NCBI RefSeq assembly: GCF_004770745.1
Contig: NZ_RQGD01000034.1
Span: forward strand, 434,001 to 498,000
Origin: Leptospira ognonensis
GTDB taxonomy: Bacteria > Spirochaetota > Leptospiria > Leptospirales > Leptospiraceae
Reading direction: 5' to 3'
DNA length: 64,000 bases
Notes under the pieces: model-generated
Database searches by the model: none
Told to the model about the DNA's origin: nothing
Seen by the model: only the letters and a program-made list of their open reading frames with translations
Shown here: one piece after another, positions 37,543-45,730 of the stretch
How positions within the stretch are numbered: the first letter of the stretch is position 1
Layout of the letters: each line of letters starts with the position of its first letter
Translations under genes and position numbers: made by a program

Positions 37543-37848
37543 CTATTCGACATTAAAGACATCTATCAGGTTTGAAATTTGAAAGATGGGACGAATTTCT
37601 TTGGACATATTGATGATTCGAATCGAACCTTGTTTCTCTTTGGTCCAGGTATATGCATGTAGTAAGATGCCGATTCCAGATGAATCAAGGTAAGAAAGTT
37701 CTGCAAAGTCAAAGGTGAGCACATTTATGCCAGAATCTCTCAATTGTATTAGTTCTGACTTTACTTTGGCTGTGTCTTTCACGGAAAGATTTCCTACAAA
37801 ATGAACTGTAGCACTTTGGTTGTTTTTAACAATATGAAATTCAAACAT
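37543..37848 (-). CDS. STAS-domain anti-sigma-factor antagonist
   Basis: The 101-residue protein is a single STAS domain: HFVGNLSVKDTAKVKSELIQL, then VLTFDFAELSYLDSSGIGILLHAYTW. The phosphorylatable Ser of SpoIIAA/RsbV-type proteins sits in LDSSGIG. It would take part in partner switching with an anti-sigma kinase; no kinase or sigma factor is adjacent. It is divergent from the metallo-hydrolase gene, with 86 bases between the starts. Confidence 0.88.
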   Translation of the reverse strand: MFEFHIVKNNQSATVHFVGNLSVKDTAKVKSELIQLRDSGINVLTFDFAELSYLDSSGIGILLHAYTWTKEKQGSIRIINMSKEIRPIFQISNLIDVFNVE

Positions 37849-37934
37849 AACTACAGTTACGATTGCGGGCAGAATCCACTTGGATCAACCAAAAAACGTT
37901 TGATTTTTCGAAAAAGGATTCTAGAAAAAGACCA

Positions 37935-38891
37935 ATGAAAATTAAATTCTGGGGAGTTCGAGGATCCATTGGTTCACCAATACGACCGGAAGGCGTAAAA
38001 CAAAAGATTGAAAAGATTCTCTCTCTTGTCAGACCTACAGACATTCAAAATGAACAGAGCATTCATAAATTTTTAAATTCACTCAGTTTTTCAGCTTCTT
38101 CAACTTACGGAGGCAATACGACCTGCCTCGAAATTCGAGACAAAGAGGACAATCTCATCATCATTGACGGCGGTACTGGTCTGCGTGAGTTAGGAAATTC
38201 GATGATGGCTTCTGGATTTGGAAAGTCAAAGGGAAATGCGCATTGGATTTTAACTCATACACACTGGGATCATATCCAAGGGATTCCATTTTTTGTCCCA
38301 CTTTTTATTCCCACAAATAAATTTGAATTTGTCTCATCGTTTGAAGATGTAGAAGATAGATTGAAACACCAATTCGTTTTTACCCATTTCCCCGTCTCAT
38401 TTGACCATTATTCCGCTGAAAAAACATTCACATACATTCCTGAAGGCGAAGAGTTTAAATTGGGTCCACATATAACTGCGATTAGTAAATCGGTTAGGCA
38501 TCCCGGAGGGAGTTTTTCCTATCGTTTTACAGAAAATGGGAAATCTATTATTTTTGCTTCCGATGCTGAGTTCAATTTAGATGAAATGGAAAATATAGAT
38601 ACCTACATTGATTATTTTAAAGATGCGGATGTTTTAATTTTCGACACTCAATATACATTTGAAGAATCTTTGCAAAAAATTGACTGGGGTCATAGTTCGG
38701 CATCTATCGCTACAGATATTGCCTTGAAGGCAAAAGTTAAAAAATTAGTTATGTTTCATCACGATCCTTCTTATGATGATGAAAAGTTAGATCTGGTCTA
38801 TTTGCGTGCATTAAAATACAAAGAGATGTTTGATCCGCACGGAAAATTAGAAATCATTATGGCACACGAAAATTTAGAATTGGAGATTTAA
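37935..38891 (+). CDS. metallo-beta-lactamase-fold hydrolase
   Basis: From the ATG at 37935 the protein has 318 residues and begins KIKFWGVRGSIGSP, the family's usual start; an ATG at 37863 would add 24 unconserved residues. The MBL metal motif is THTHWDHIQGIPFF (HxHxDH with a Trp). Further ligands include the His in SVRHPGGSFSYRF, the Asp in FASDAEF, and a C-terminal MFHHDPSYDDE. The family includes phosphodiesterases and other hydrolases of cyclic nucleotides or lipids; the substrate is not known. It is followed immediately (next base) by glpK. Confidence 0.85.
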   Translation: MKIKFWGVRGSIGSPIRPEGVKQKIEKILSLVRPTDIQNEQSIHKFLNSLSFSASSTYGGNTTCLEIRDKEDNLIIIDGGTGLRELGNSMMASGFGKSKGNAHWILTHTHWDHIQGIPFFVPLFIPTNKFEFVSSFEDVEDRLKHQFVFTHFPVSFDHYSAEKTFTYIPEGEEFKLGPHITAISKSVRHPGGSFSYRFTENGKSIIFASDAEFNLDEMENIDTYIDYFKDADVLIFDTQYTFEESLQKIDWGHSSASIATDIALKAKVKKLVMFHHDPSYDDEKLDLVYLRALKYKEMFDPHGKLEIIMAHENLELEI

Positions 38892-40388
38892 ATGGCAAAA
38901 AAATCATACATCATTGGAATTGATGCAGGCACAACGGGGATACGAACTTTTTGTTTTGATGACAAGGGTAAGGTGATATCCTCTGCTTATGAAGAGTTTA
39001 AGCAATATTATCCAAAACCAGGTTGGGTGGAACATGATGCAGAAGAAATCTGGTCAAAAACCCAAAAGTTAATTGGAACAGCCATCCGCAAAGGAAAATT
39101 AAATCCAAAGGAAGCCGTCGCTATTGGCATTACAAATCAACGTGAAACTTCAGTTGTATGGGACAAAAAAACAGGTAAGCCGATTTATAAAGCCATAGTT
39201 TGGCAATGCCGCAGAACCTCTGATATATGTAAGGAACTCAAAAATCAAAGTCTAGAAGGCACATTTCGTAACAAAACTGGTCTTGTCGTAGATGCCTATT
39301 TTTCTGGAACAAAAATCCAATGGATTCTTGACAATGTAAAGGGAGCACGTGCGAAAGCAGAACGAGAAGAATTGATGTTTGGCACAATTGACACTTGGTT
39401 GCTTTATAAGTTAACAGGGCATAAAGAACATAAAACTGACCATACCAATGCGTCTCGTACACTCCTCTTCAATATCCAAACGAAAGAATGGGATGAGGAA
39501 CTTTGTCAAATCTTACGAGTTCCAAAATCCATGTTGCCCGAAGCTTACAATTCGAGAAATCTTTTTGGATTCACTTCCAAAGTAAAATCTCTTCCTGATG
39601 GCATACCGATTTCTTCGCTTGTGGGTGACCAGCAAGGAGCTCTCTTTGGCCAGCTTTGTACAGAGCCCGGTGAGGCAAAAAATACTTACGGCACTGGATG
39701 CTTTTTTCTCTTTAATGTAGGAGACGAATTTAGAATCTCTAACCAAGGTTTGATTACCACTCTTGCACTTGGGCCAGAAGGCAAAACGGTTTATTGTTTA
39801 GAAGGATCTGTTTTTATAGGCGGAGCGGTTGTTCAGTTTTTACGCGACAATCTAGAGTTTTTTAATGCTTCGAAGGATTCAGAGAAGCTAGTGAAGGCGA
39901 TTAAAACCAAAGACGACATCGTTTTTGTGCCCGCTTTTGCAGGACTTGGAGCACCGCACTGGGATCAAGAAGCGCGAGGAGCCATCTTTGGCTTGTCTCG
40001 TGATACGACACCAGCACAAATCACAAGGGCTGCATTAAAAGCCATAGCATTACAATCCTATGAACTTGCCCATGCGATGGAACGAGAGACGGGAAAGCCA
40101 TTAAAATTTCTCAGGGTCGATGGTGGCGCAACTTCTAATGCGTGGCTCATGCAGTTTCAGTCTGATATATTAGGAACGAAGGTCATCAGACCACAAAACG
40201 TAGATACGACGGTTCTAGGTGCAGCATATCTTGCTGGGCTAGAAAGAGGATTTTATAAAAGTGTTGCCGCCTTAAAAAAGCTCGAGACTAAAAATACAGA
40301 ATTTACTCCAAAGATGAAAGATTCAGAAAGAAATGAGGAAATTAAAAAGTGGAATTGGGCCATTGACAGAGTCAAGACGACTGGTTAA
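38892..40388 (+). CDS. glpK: glycerol kinase
   Basis: The 498-residue FGGY kinase has the phosphate-binding IGIDAGTTGIRTFCFD, the glycerol-site segment ITNQRETSVVWDK and the triad around GTIDTWLLYKLTG, and the C-terminal FGGY signature HAMERETGKPLKFLRVDGGATSNAWLMQFQSDIL. It phosphorylates glycerol to glycerol-3-phosphate for phospholipid synthesis or catabolism. It starts at the base after the metallo-hydrolase stop. It converges on the FliG-like gene, the two TAA stops overlapping within TTAA. Confidence 0.95.
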   Translation: MAKKSYIIGIDAGTTGIRTFCFDDKGKVISSAYEEFKQYYPKPGWVEHDAEEIWSKTQKLIGTAIRKGKLNPKEAVAIGITNQRETSVVWDKKTGKPIYKAIVWQCRRTSDICKELKNQSLEGTFRNKTGLVVDAYFSGTKIQWILDNVKGARAKAEREELMFGTIDTWLLYKLTGHKEHKTDHTNASRTLLFNIQTKEWDEELCQILRVPKSMLPEAYNSRNLFGFTSKVKSLPDGIPISSLVGDQQGALFGQLCTEPGEAKNTYGTGCFFLFNVGDEFRISNQGLITTLALGPEGKTVYCLEGSVFIGGAVVQFLRDNLEFFNASKDSEKLVKAIKTKDDIVFVPAFAGLGAPHWDQEARGAIFGLSRDTTPAQITRAALKAIALQSYELAHAMERETGKPLKFLRVDGGATSNAWLMQFQSDILGTKVIRPQNVDTTVLGAAYLAGLERGFYKSVAALKKLETKNTEFTPKMKDSERNEEIKKWNWAIDRVKTTG

Positions 40389-41662
40389 TACTCAAACCAT
40401 TGTAAAATCATTTCGAATGTTTTCCGATCGCTCGTAATACCGCCGCCTAGCACGAATTTACCGGTAGGAAAAAAAGGTATCTCTAAAATCAAGTCAGGTG
40501 GGAGTCTATGAAATTCATAAGGCTCCCATTCTCGTTTCGATAAAAACCAATCGACACGAAGGGTTTCGATCCATTCGGTGGTTTTGAGAAAAATTTTCGT
40601 CTGTGTTAAGCCGTAAAATTGTAAGGCTATACCCTCAGTCCAGAAGTTTACTTTTTTACTCTCCTCAAATTTCATATTTACTGCTTCTTCCCATTCATTG
40701 GCTCTCTCGCGATACGTAAAAATGGATCCGTTCTCATAGTATATGTTTCTCGAAAATTTGCGGTAGACTTCTGTTTCAAGCATTTCTAAAAGGCTTTCAC
40801 CTGGCTTTGGTTCAGCGGCAGGCGCATTAAGTATCATTTTGAGTTTATTTTTGGAAACGGACGATTCGATCATTTTGCGAACGGGGGGAGATAGTTTCGG
40901 ATAGGCAAACTTAATCAATCTTTCATCAAATTTAGTAATGAATTCTTGTAGAAAAGGACCATGGATCAGGGGAATGATTTCTACCGAAAACATGCTCTTG
41001 CTCAAGAAATTAGCAAAATCCAATTCGTGAGCAAATAAGTTAGATATGATTTTATATTCTTCTTCCGCTTTTCCTGAATATAATATTTTAACCAGTCGAT
41101 AGAGATAATTTTTATTCTTTTTATCGAAGTAGAGAGTTTCAATTTTTTTTATAACTTCCTCTTCAGAGAAATTTGGATTCACGATGTCTCTGAGGGATAA
41201 ATATTTTGCAGACTTATATTTTGATCGTTTGGTTTTGCTGAGTTGCACGGACGCATTGCTTATGATCCCGCCCATTTGGAGGATTTGATTCTGTTCTAAT
41301 TGTAAAAAAAATGGAATCTTAGAAGGAGCGGGAAAAGGAAGCTGAGAGATTTGTTTTACAGGATTCCCATTTTGGTCTAGATAAAAAGCTTCCTCGGAGA
41401 GTTTGGCATTTGAGGAAATCTCCTTACCAGTATAATGTATGTATGGCGGTAAAAATGCGGACTTCGATTTGAATTTTACGCGATTCCATAAAACATCGTA
41501 AATAAAAGTAGGAACAAGAAGTGGATCGCTTGAAAGTGAGGGTAGTGTGGGTGGTTTTTGTTTTAAAAATGGGTAAAATGGATTGATTTCACTTTGGATT
41601 CTCGCGATCGAGTTTGCACTCGCGAGTAAAAAATGATAATTTTTGCCAACTTTATGTATCAA
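40385..41662 (-). CDS. FliG C-terminal-domain-like protein
   Basis: The protein has 425 residues. Residues about 211-313 follow the FliG-C pattern: KSMFSVEIIPL (FliG 'rlMFvFEDIv.L'), TKFDERLIKFAYPKLSPPVRKMI ('.vd.kdLalALkgaSeevreki'), SKNKLKMI ('SKRAaeml') and EMLETEVYRKF (the last helix). The first ~150 residues and the last ~100 match nothing I recognise, and the FliG N-domain is missing. FliG-C forms the rotor surface that contacts the stator, so a motor or rotor-accessory role is possible. It overlaps the 83-residue gene upstream by 11 bases, with an alcohol-dehydrogenase-like gene and flgM further upstream. Some charged torque residues of FliG cannot be placed with certainty. Confidence 0.65.
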   Translation of the reverse strand: MIHKVGKNYHFLLASANSIARIQSEINPFYPFLKQKPPTLPSLSSDPLLVPTFIYDVLWNRVKFKSKSAFLPPYIHYTGKEISSNAKLSEEAFYLDQNGNPVKQISQLPFPAPSKIPFFLQLEQNQILQMGGIISNASVQLSKTKRSKYKSAKYLSLRDIVNPNFSEEEVIKKIETLYFDKKNKNYLYRLVKILYSGKAEEEYKIISNLFAHELDFANFLSKSMFSVEIIPLIHGPFLQEFITKFDERLIKFAYPKLSPPVRKMIESSVSKNKLKMILNAPAAEPKPGESLLEMLETEVYRKFSRNIYYENGSIFTYRERANEWEEAVNMKFEESKKVNFWTEGIALQFYGLTQTKIFLKTTEWIETLRVDWFLSKREWEPYEFHRLPPDLILEIPFFPTGKFVLGGGITSDRKTFEMILQWFEY

Positions 41663-41903
41663 GCGGATTTGATTTTTTTAATTTTCTCTGAATTTTGATT
41701 CGGAACTTCTCCCAATTATAATCTATTTTTAAATCAGTAAATTCTTGTTCGATTCCAAATCTCATAAAATCAAAGATCTCACTAGGATCCATACCAACGA
41801 TTATCGAAAGATCATTGATCACCCGATCGAGTCTCCGTGCATCTCTATCTGACAAACTAAATGTTTCTAAAAGTTGGAGTTCAAATTCAGTGAGTTTGAT
41901 CAT
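41652..41903 (-). CDS. hypothetical 83-residue protein
   Basis: This small, charged, probably all-helical soluble protein (LTEFELQLLETFSLSDRDARRLDRVINDL, then DPSEIFDFMRFGIEQEF, ending in the basic KIQRKLKKS) has no recognised family. Its end overlaps the start of the FliG-C-like gene by 11 bases, so the two are translationally coupled and may be partners. It lies 15 bases after the alcohol-dehydrogenase-like gene. Confidence 0.65.
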   Translation of the reverse strand: MIKLTEFELQLLETFSLSDRDARRLDRVINDLSIIVGMDPSEIFDFMRFGIEQEFTDLKIDYNWEKFRIKIQRKLKKSNPLDT

Positions 41904-41918
41904 GACGTAACCTCTGAA

Positions 41919-43085
41919 CTAAAACGCGGCAACAAGAATCGTTTCGATTTCATTTTTAGGAAGTTCGCGCGGTAAACTGTCTAGAAACGGATAGGTTGCT
42001 GCTAGTGTAGCAATGCCTGGTAGATCAATTTTCTTAACTTCATATTCAGACAGTCGTTGTGGAATTTTTAATTCTAGATAGATTTTTCGAATCCCTTCAA
42101 CCGCTTTGATGGCGGCTTCAATCACAGAAATATTTGTTACGTCCTCATCCAAAGCTCTGGCAATCATCACATATTTACCAGCGGAAGAGGTTAGATTGTA
42201 TTCCATGACGTGAGGGAGAAGGATGGACATGGCTTGGAAAATATCTAAATTCGTGATGGTCGTTACCGATAATGAGAGCGCATAACACAATCCTAGCGAG
42301 CTTGTCGATTGTGCAATACCTGCCAGTAGACTTGCCGCATAAATTGAGTTTTTGGGTCCGAGGTTCCTAGGCTCACGGATAGCTGGAACAATGTTTTTGG
42401 AGATCAGTTCTATGGCTCTTAGAGCCGTTGAAGACGTGATTTCATTTGCATACTTTGAAAGAATGCTATCAACAGCTGCAGAAAGGATGGCAATGCCGGT
42501 CTTTGCTGTTTCCGAAGATGACATACCAGCACCAATTTTTGGATCCGATACGATTAATTCTGGAAAGGCCCATTCATGGGCAAAATACTTTCTATTTTTG
42601 TCTTTATCATCAACGACGGAAAAAAATGGAGAACACTCATTGCCAAGTAGGGGTTTGGTCGGTACGACAATTAAGGGTAAACCACGTTTTGTGAGTTGCT
42701 TTTTACCACTCATCATTTCTTCAGCAAATAGATCGTTTGTGGCAAGTAATGCGGAGGCTTTGCCCGCGTTAATCGATTCAAAAGAGCCATACGCGACTAC
42801 ACAGTCTGCATTAGAGATTCGTAAAAAATGCGCAGTGGAATCTAAATCTTTATAATGAACGCGGTCTATGATATCGTCATAAATGATAACACCTTCTGAG
42901 TGTTTTTCTAAACTGGTCTTGATGATGGAAAGTTCTTCTGCATTTTCGAGCTCACGTTGAGTCGCAATCAGCACAACCCTCGAACCTATGTTTTTAACAA
43001 AGGAACCGAGCTTGTAACCACAATCGATTTCGAAGTGGATTTTTGGAGGAAACTGGAAGTTGATCCATTCCGGCAGGACTGGCAT
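41919..43085 (-). CDS. iron-alcohol-dehydrogenase-fold protein lacking metal ligands
   Basis: The 388-residue protein aligns over its whole length with Fe-dependent alcohol dehydrogenases: DCVVAYGSFESINAGKASAL (normally GGGSxxDxAK), LIVVPTKPLLGNECSP (normally vPTTxGTGSE), SDPKI, SILLPHVMEYN. All four metal ligands are changed. The Asp and His of 'GmDALtHaiE' become Ala in TGIAILSAAVD, the 'GLvHg' His becomes Tyr in LGLCYAL, and the 'ygtpHG' His becomes Ile in TNLDIF. The nucleotide-binding glycines are also eroded. It is therefore unlikely to be a dehydrogenase and may be a structural or regulatory pseudoenzyme. The frame is intact, so it is not a pseudogene. Confidence 0.82.
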   Translation of the reverse strand: MPVLPEWINFQFPPKIHFEIDCGYKLGSFVKNIGSRVVLIATQRELENAEELSIIKTSLEKHSEGVIIYDDIIDRVHYKDLDSTAHFLRISNADCVVAYGSFESINAGKASALLATNDLFAEEMMSGKKQLTKRGLPLIVVPTKPLLGNECSPFFSVVDDKDKNRKYFAHEWAFPELIVSDPKIGAGMSSSETAKTGIAILSAAVDSILSKYANEITSSTALRAIELISKNIVPAIREPRNLGPKNSIYAASLLAGIAQSTSSLGLCYALSLSVTTITNLDIFQAMSILLPHVMEYNLTSSAGKYVMIARALDEDVTNISVIEAAIKAVEGIRKIYLELKIPQRLSEYEVKKIDLPGIATLAATYPFLDSLPRELPKNEIETILVAAF

Positions 43086-43143
43086 ACAACTCCCCTAGAT
43101 ATAACTACACAAAGGTGACAACATCCAACAAGAGGACAATTCT

Positions 43144-43169
43144 TTAGGACCCCCCACCTCCGGTCCTAA
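43144..43169 (-). terminator. hairpin directly after the flgM-like gene
   Basis: TTAGGACC (43144-43151) and GGTCCTAA (43162-43169) form a perfect 8-bp stem with a 10-base loop abutting the stop codon of the FlgM-like gene. No T-run follows on the minus strand, so it may terminate weakly or attenuate transcription into the downstream alcohol-dehydrogenase-like gene. Confidence 0.5.
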
Positions 43170-43496
43170 TTACTGTTGTCCGAGAAATGTGGACGCGATT
43201 TGATCAGAAATTTTATCTAACATTTCTGTTGATAGGTTGTCATACTCTCCGTTTTTCAAACGTTCTTTAACAGCCTTTATTTTTTCTGTTCTATCTTCTT
43301 CCGGCGGCATAGAAACAATTTGTTTCGCAATTTGTTTTACTTCTGCCTGCAATTTTGCTTCGGATGCTATTTTTTTCGCTGCATCAGAGATCGAAATGGT
43401 ATCTACTGGACCAGTAGTTTCTGATTTAGCAGGTACAGGTGTCTTTTTGGTTTCGTATCCAAAGCCACCCACTCTTCCTATTTTATCAACGTTCAT
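43170..43496 (-). CDS. flgM: FlgM-like anti-sigma-28 factor
   Basis: The 108-residue protein has an N-terminal disordered region rich in Lys/Pro/Thr and then DTISISDAAKKIASEAK (FlgM 'D.V.lS..a..l'). The helical sigma-binding part follows, EDRTEKIKAVKERLKNGEYDNLSTEMLDKISDQI, matching FlgM's 'R.ekVe.lk..I.nGtY.vd...iA.ki'. FlgM holds sigma-28 (FliA) inactive until the flagellar hook is complete. Similarity is by pattern only. The rsmI gene ends 22 bases upstream on the same strand, and the FliG-like cluster lies downstream. Confidence 0.72.
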   Translation of the reverse strand: MNVDKIGRVGGFGYETKKTPVPAKSETTGPVDTISISDAAKKIASEAKLQAEVKQIAKQIVSMPPEEDRTEKIKAVKERLKNGEYDNLSTEMLDKISDQIASTFLGQQ

Positions 43497-43517
43497 GGTA
43501 TTTGTCCTCTTACTACT

Positions 43518-44240
43518 TCAGGTATCGGTATCTTCAGAAATTCCCTTAAGCGTTTTTTTTCTGTGATTGATAAGAAATACAAATTCACCCTTTGCATTCG
43601 GCGGATTTTCCTGCAATGCCTTCGGATTTGGATAATATCTTAATTCCTCAAAGGATTTTGTCAATTCTCTACCCATAAGAACCTCGGAATGGGGGAAAAT
43701 CTCGGTAAGCAGCGGGTAAAGACGGGGCAGTTTATGTACCGATTCATAAAAAACAATGAGACCATCAATTTTTTCCGCCCCCTCTAATTCTTTTCGTTTT
43801 TTAGAGGGCTTTTCTGAAAGAAATCCTAAAAAAAGTGTCGGATTTACCTGAAATCCAGAGACCGAAAGGATGGCGCTCAAGGCGGAAGCACCCGGAATCG
43901 GCACGATGGTAAAACCTTTTTCCCGAGCCACGCGGACAATGTGTGAGCCAGGATCAGAGATCCCTGGTGTGCCCGCATCAGAAACTAAGGCAAAGGATTT
44001 CCCTTCGGCAAGTCCTGTTAGAAGAGAGTGGTATGGTGTTTCGGAGGAATCTTTATACAGAGGCCAAGTTTGTTTTGAAATCCCTAGCTTTTGGAGGAGT
44101 TTGCGCGTTTCCGATGCAGATTCGCAGAGGATGGCATCCACCCTATTTAAGGTCTCTTTGGCCCGATCGGTAATGTCTCCCACATTCCCAATGGGAGTGG
44201 CTACCACATATAGTTTTCCAGCCTCGGTTCTAGGGGCCAA
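43518..44240 (-). CDS. rsmI: 16S rRNA (cytidine-1402 2'-O) methyltransferase
   Basis: The 240-residue tetrapyrrole-methylase-fold protein has the RsmI signature GKLYVVATPIGNVGDITDRAKETL, then FALVSDAGTPGISDPGSHIVRVA and PIPGASALSAILSVSGF. The 'EDTR' motif of most RsmI proteins is here SETR within CESASETRKLL. It methylates the ribose of C1402 in the decoding centre. The start overlaps the end of the lipoprotein gene upstream by 11 bases. Confidence 0.93.
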   Translation of the reverse strand: MAPRTEAGKLYVVATPIGNVGDITDRAKETLNRVDAILCESASETRKLLQKLGISKQTWPLYKDSSETPYHSLLTGLAEGKSFALVSDAGTPGISDPGSHIVRVAREKGFTIVPIPGASALSAILSVSGFQVNPTLFLGFLSEKPSKKRKELEGAEKIDGLIVFYESVHKLPRLYPLLTEIFPHSEVLMGRELTKSFEELRYYPNPKALQENPPNAKGEFVFLINHRKKTLKGISEDTDT

Positions 44241-44991
44241 CGAAATTGCATCCTACTTGTTTTACACCTGAAGGACAAGGGCAGCCCAGCGTTTCCTTGC
44301 CAGAGATGAGACAGGGATTGCAGGCCGTACCGACGGGACAAGAGCTCGGAGAGGAACAATTGGCCACAGAACAGGTGGCAGAATTGCATCCAGATCCGAC
44401 GGCACAAAGCGAGAGAGGAGGAACACCAGCGGCAAGACCTTCAGCTTCATACCCGCCCGCGCAAATGGAAACAGGAGCGGAAGGATTTGAGATGAGGCCA
44501 TTGGCGAGGAAGGCCCGCAAAGTGAAATTATAAACCTGGCATTTTTGGAAAGGGTAGGTCCCTGGAGGCGGAATTTGGTAACGAACCCGTTTTGTCACGA
44601 TATTTGCAGAAGCTGTGGAATTCTGAAACGGGAGGTGCGGAAAACTGGGCTGCACACCGTCTTCTAGCCATTCTCCAGAAATAGTTTGGATGATGGAAGG
44701 GGTTGCTGTCGTAATGTAGAGGTTATACCCCAAAAATTGCGACTCCCTATTTGTGACATAGTATCGGATGAGAAACTCAGGGCGTGGATTTGCCGTATAA
44801 TCGGTCAGATTGACGCCTAGTGTGTCCGTGATGTTGTTATTGATGGGCACCACAGCCAGAATCTGCGGTACTCCTGCGGGAATTAAAAAAAGAAACGGGG
44901 CAACAGGTGTGTCTGTATTCGTCCCACATTGAAAAAAAGAGAGAAAAGAAAAGCCGATCAGATAGATTGGATGAAGGAGGGTGCGCCGCAT
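44230..44991 (-). CDS. hypothetical lipoprotein with a Cys-rich C-terminus
   Basis: From the ATG at 44991 the protein has 253 residues. The signal RRTLLHPIYLIGFSFLSFFQC gives a relaxed spirochaete-type lipobox. The middle has beta-rich segments (ADPRPEFLIRYYVTNRESQFLGYNLYITT in outline) that recall a fibronectin-like fold. The last ~70 residues contain about 13 cysteines with short spacings (LCAVGSGC, TCSVANC, SCPVGTACNPC, GCPCPSG), suggesting a disulfide-rich surface module. Function unknown. An ATG at 45012 would add 7 residues. The start region lies close to the divergent gene at 45032. Confidence 0.72.
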   Translation of the reverse strand: MRRTLLHPIYLIGFSFLSFFQCGTNTDTPVAPFLFLIPAGVPQILAVVPINNNITDTLGVNLTDYTANPRPEFLIRYYVTNRESQFLGYNLYITTATPSIIQTISGEWLEDGVQPSFPHLPFQNSTASANIVTKRVRYQIPPPGTYPFQKCQVYNFTLRAFLANGLISNPSAPVSICAGGYEAEGLAAGVPPLSLCAVGSGCNSATCSVANCSSPSSCPVGTACNPCLISGKETLGCPCPSGVKQVGCNFVGP

Positions 44992-45031
44992 TGAAAAAAG
45001 CTTCCCTCCCAAGATTTTAGGAATTCAATCT

Positions 45032-45727
45032 ATGGGAATCCAAAAAAAAATACTCTATCTATCTTTGGCACTTTTAACCTTATTTTTTGTGATCTTACTA
45101 CTCACTTTTACTGGTGAAGGAGAAGAAGAAAAACGCAAAAAAGACCAAAAATCCAAGGCCCTGTCCTACTTATTGCAAGGCGGCGGACGCGAGGGAAAAG
45201 CGGCAAACCCGCTTGGGGTTCGCGGAGAGGATGCTGATTCCATCTTCGACTCAGATTATTATAAATCGGGGGCCATGAAGTATGAAGAAGAGCAGAATGC
45301 AATTGCGAGCGGACAGGAAGGGGAAATTCCGATCAATCCAGCAACGGGAAAACCTTACCCTGCTGAGGCGATGGAATCCTTTGATGAACTTCGCGATCTC
45401 TTTCCCGAAAATGATCTGATCCCTCGTCGGCAAACTCCTGAACTGAAAGCCAAACAAGAACAGTTCAATCAAAAATTATCTCAGGCAACCAACACAGTGT
45501 TTGGTGGTAGTGCCAGTGCTGCGGACATTCAGTTCTATTATAATCATGTAAAAAAGCAGGGTAATGATAGATTGGAAATTATCAATTATCTGATCGAGAG
45601 CCAAGGTGGCGATGATCCTGAAATGGACAAAAAGTTTAATGAAATATTGGCAAATATAAAATTTCAGAATGAACAAGTAGATAAGGAAATGAACGCAGCC
45701 TACCAAAGAGCTGGTGTAAAGCCTTAA
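45032..45727 (+). CDS. hypothetical single-pass membrane protein
   Basis: From the ATG at 45032 the protein has 231 residues. One N-terminal TM helix (ILYLSLALLTLFFVILLLTF) is followed by an acidic/basic stretch (GEGEEEKRKKDQKSK), a Gly/Asp-rich linker and a helical C-terminal part (TPELKAKQEQFNQKLSQATNTVFGG, EMDKKFNEILANIKFQNEQVDKEMNAAYQ). No family recognised. It would be inner-membrane anchored with the bulk in the periplasm. It converges on nadE with a 3-base gap. Confidence 0.7.
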   Translation: MGIQKKILYLSLALLTLFFVILLLTFTGEGEEEKRKKDQKSKALSYLLQGGGREGKAANPLGVRGEDADSIFDSDYYKSGAMKYEEEQNAIASGQEGEIPINPATGKPYPAEAMESFDELRDLFPENDLIPRRQTPELKAKQEQFNQKLSQATNTVFGGSASAADIQFYYNHVKKQGNDRLEIINYLIESQGGDDPEMDKKFNEILANIKFQNEQVDKEMNAAYQRAGVKP

Positions 45728-45730
45728 AAA

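Noticed and set aside
42352..42855. A 167-codon plus-strand frame
   Set aside because: Antisense to the alcohol-dehydrogenase-like gene, no motif, odd composition; judged a shadow.
41919..43085. The alcohol-dehydrogenase-like gene as a pseudogene
   Set aside because: The frame is intact over full family length and the substitutions are specific to ligand positions, which fits a retained pseudoenzyme rather than decay.
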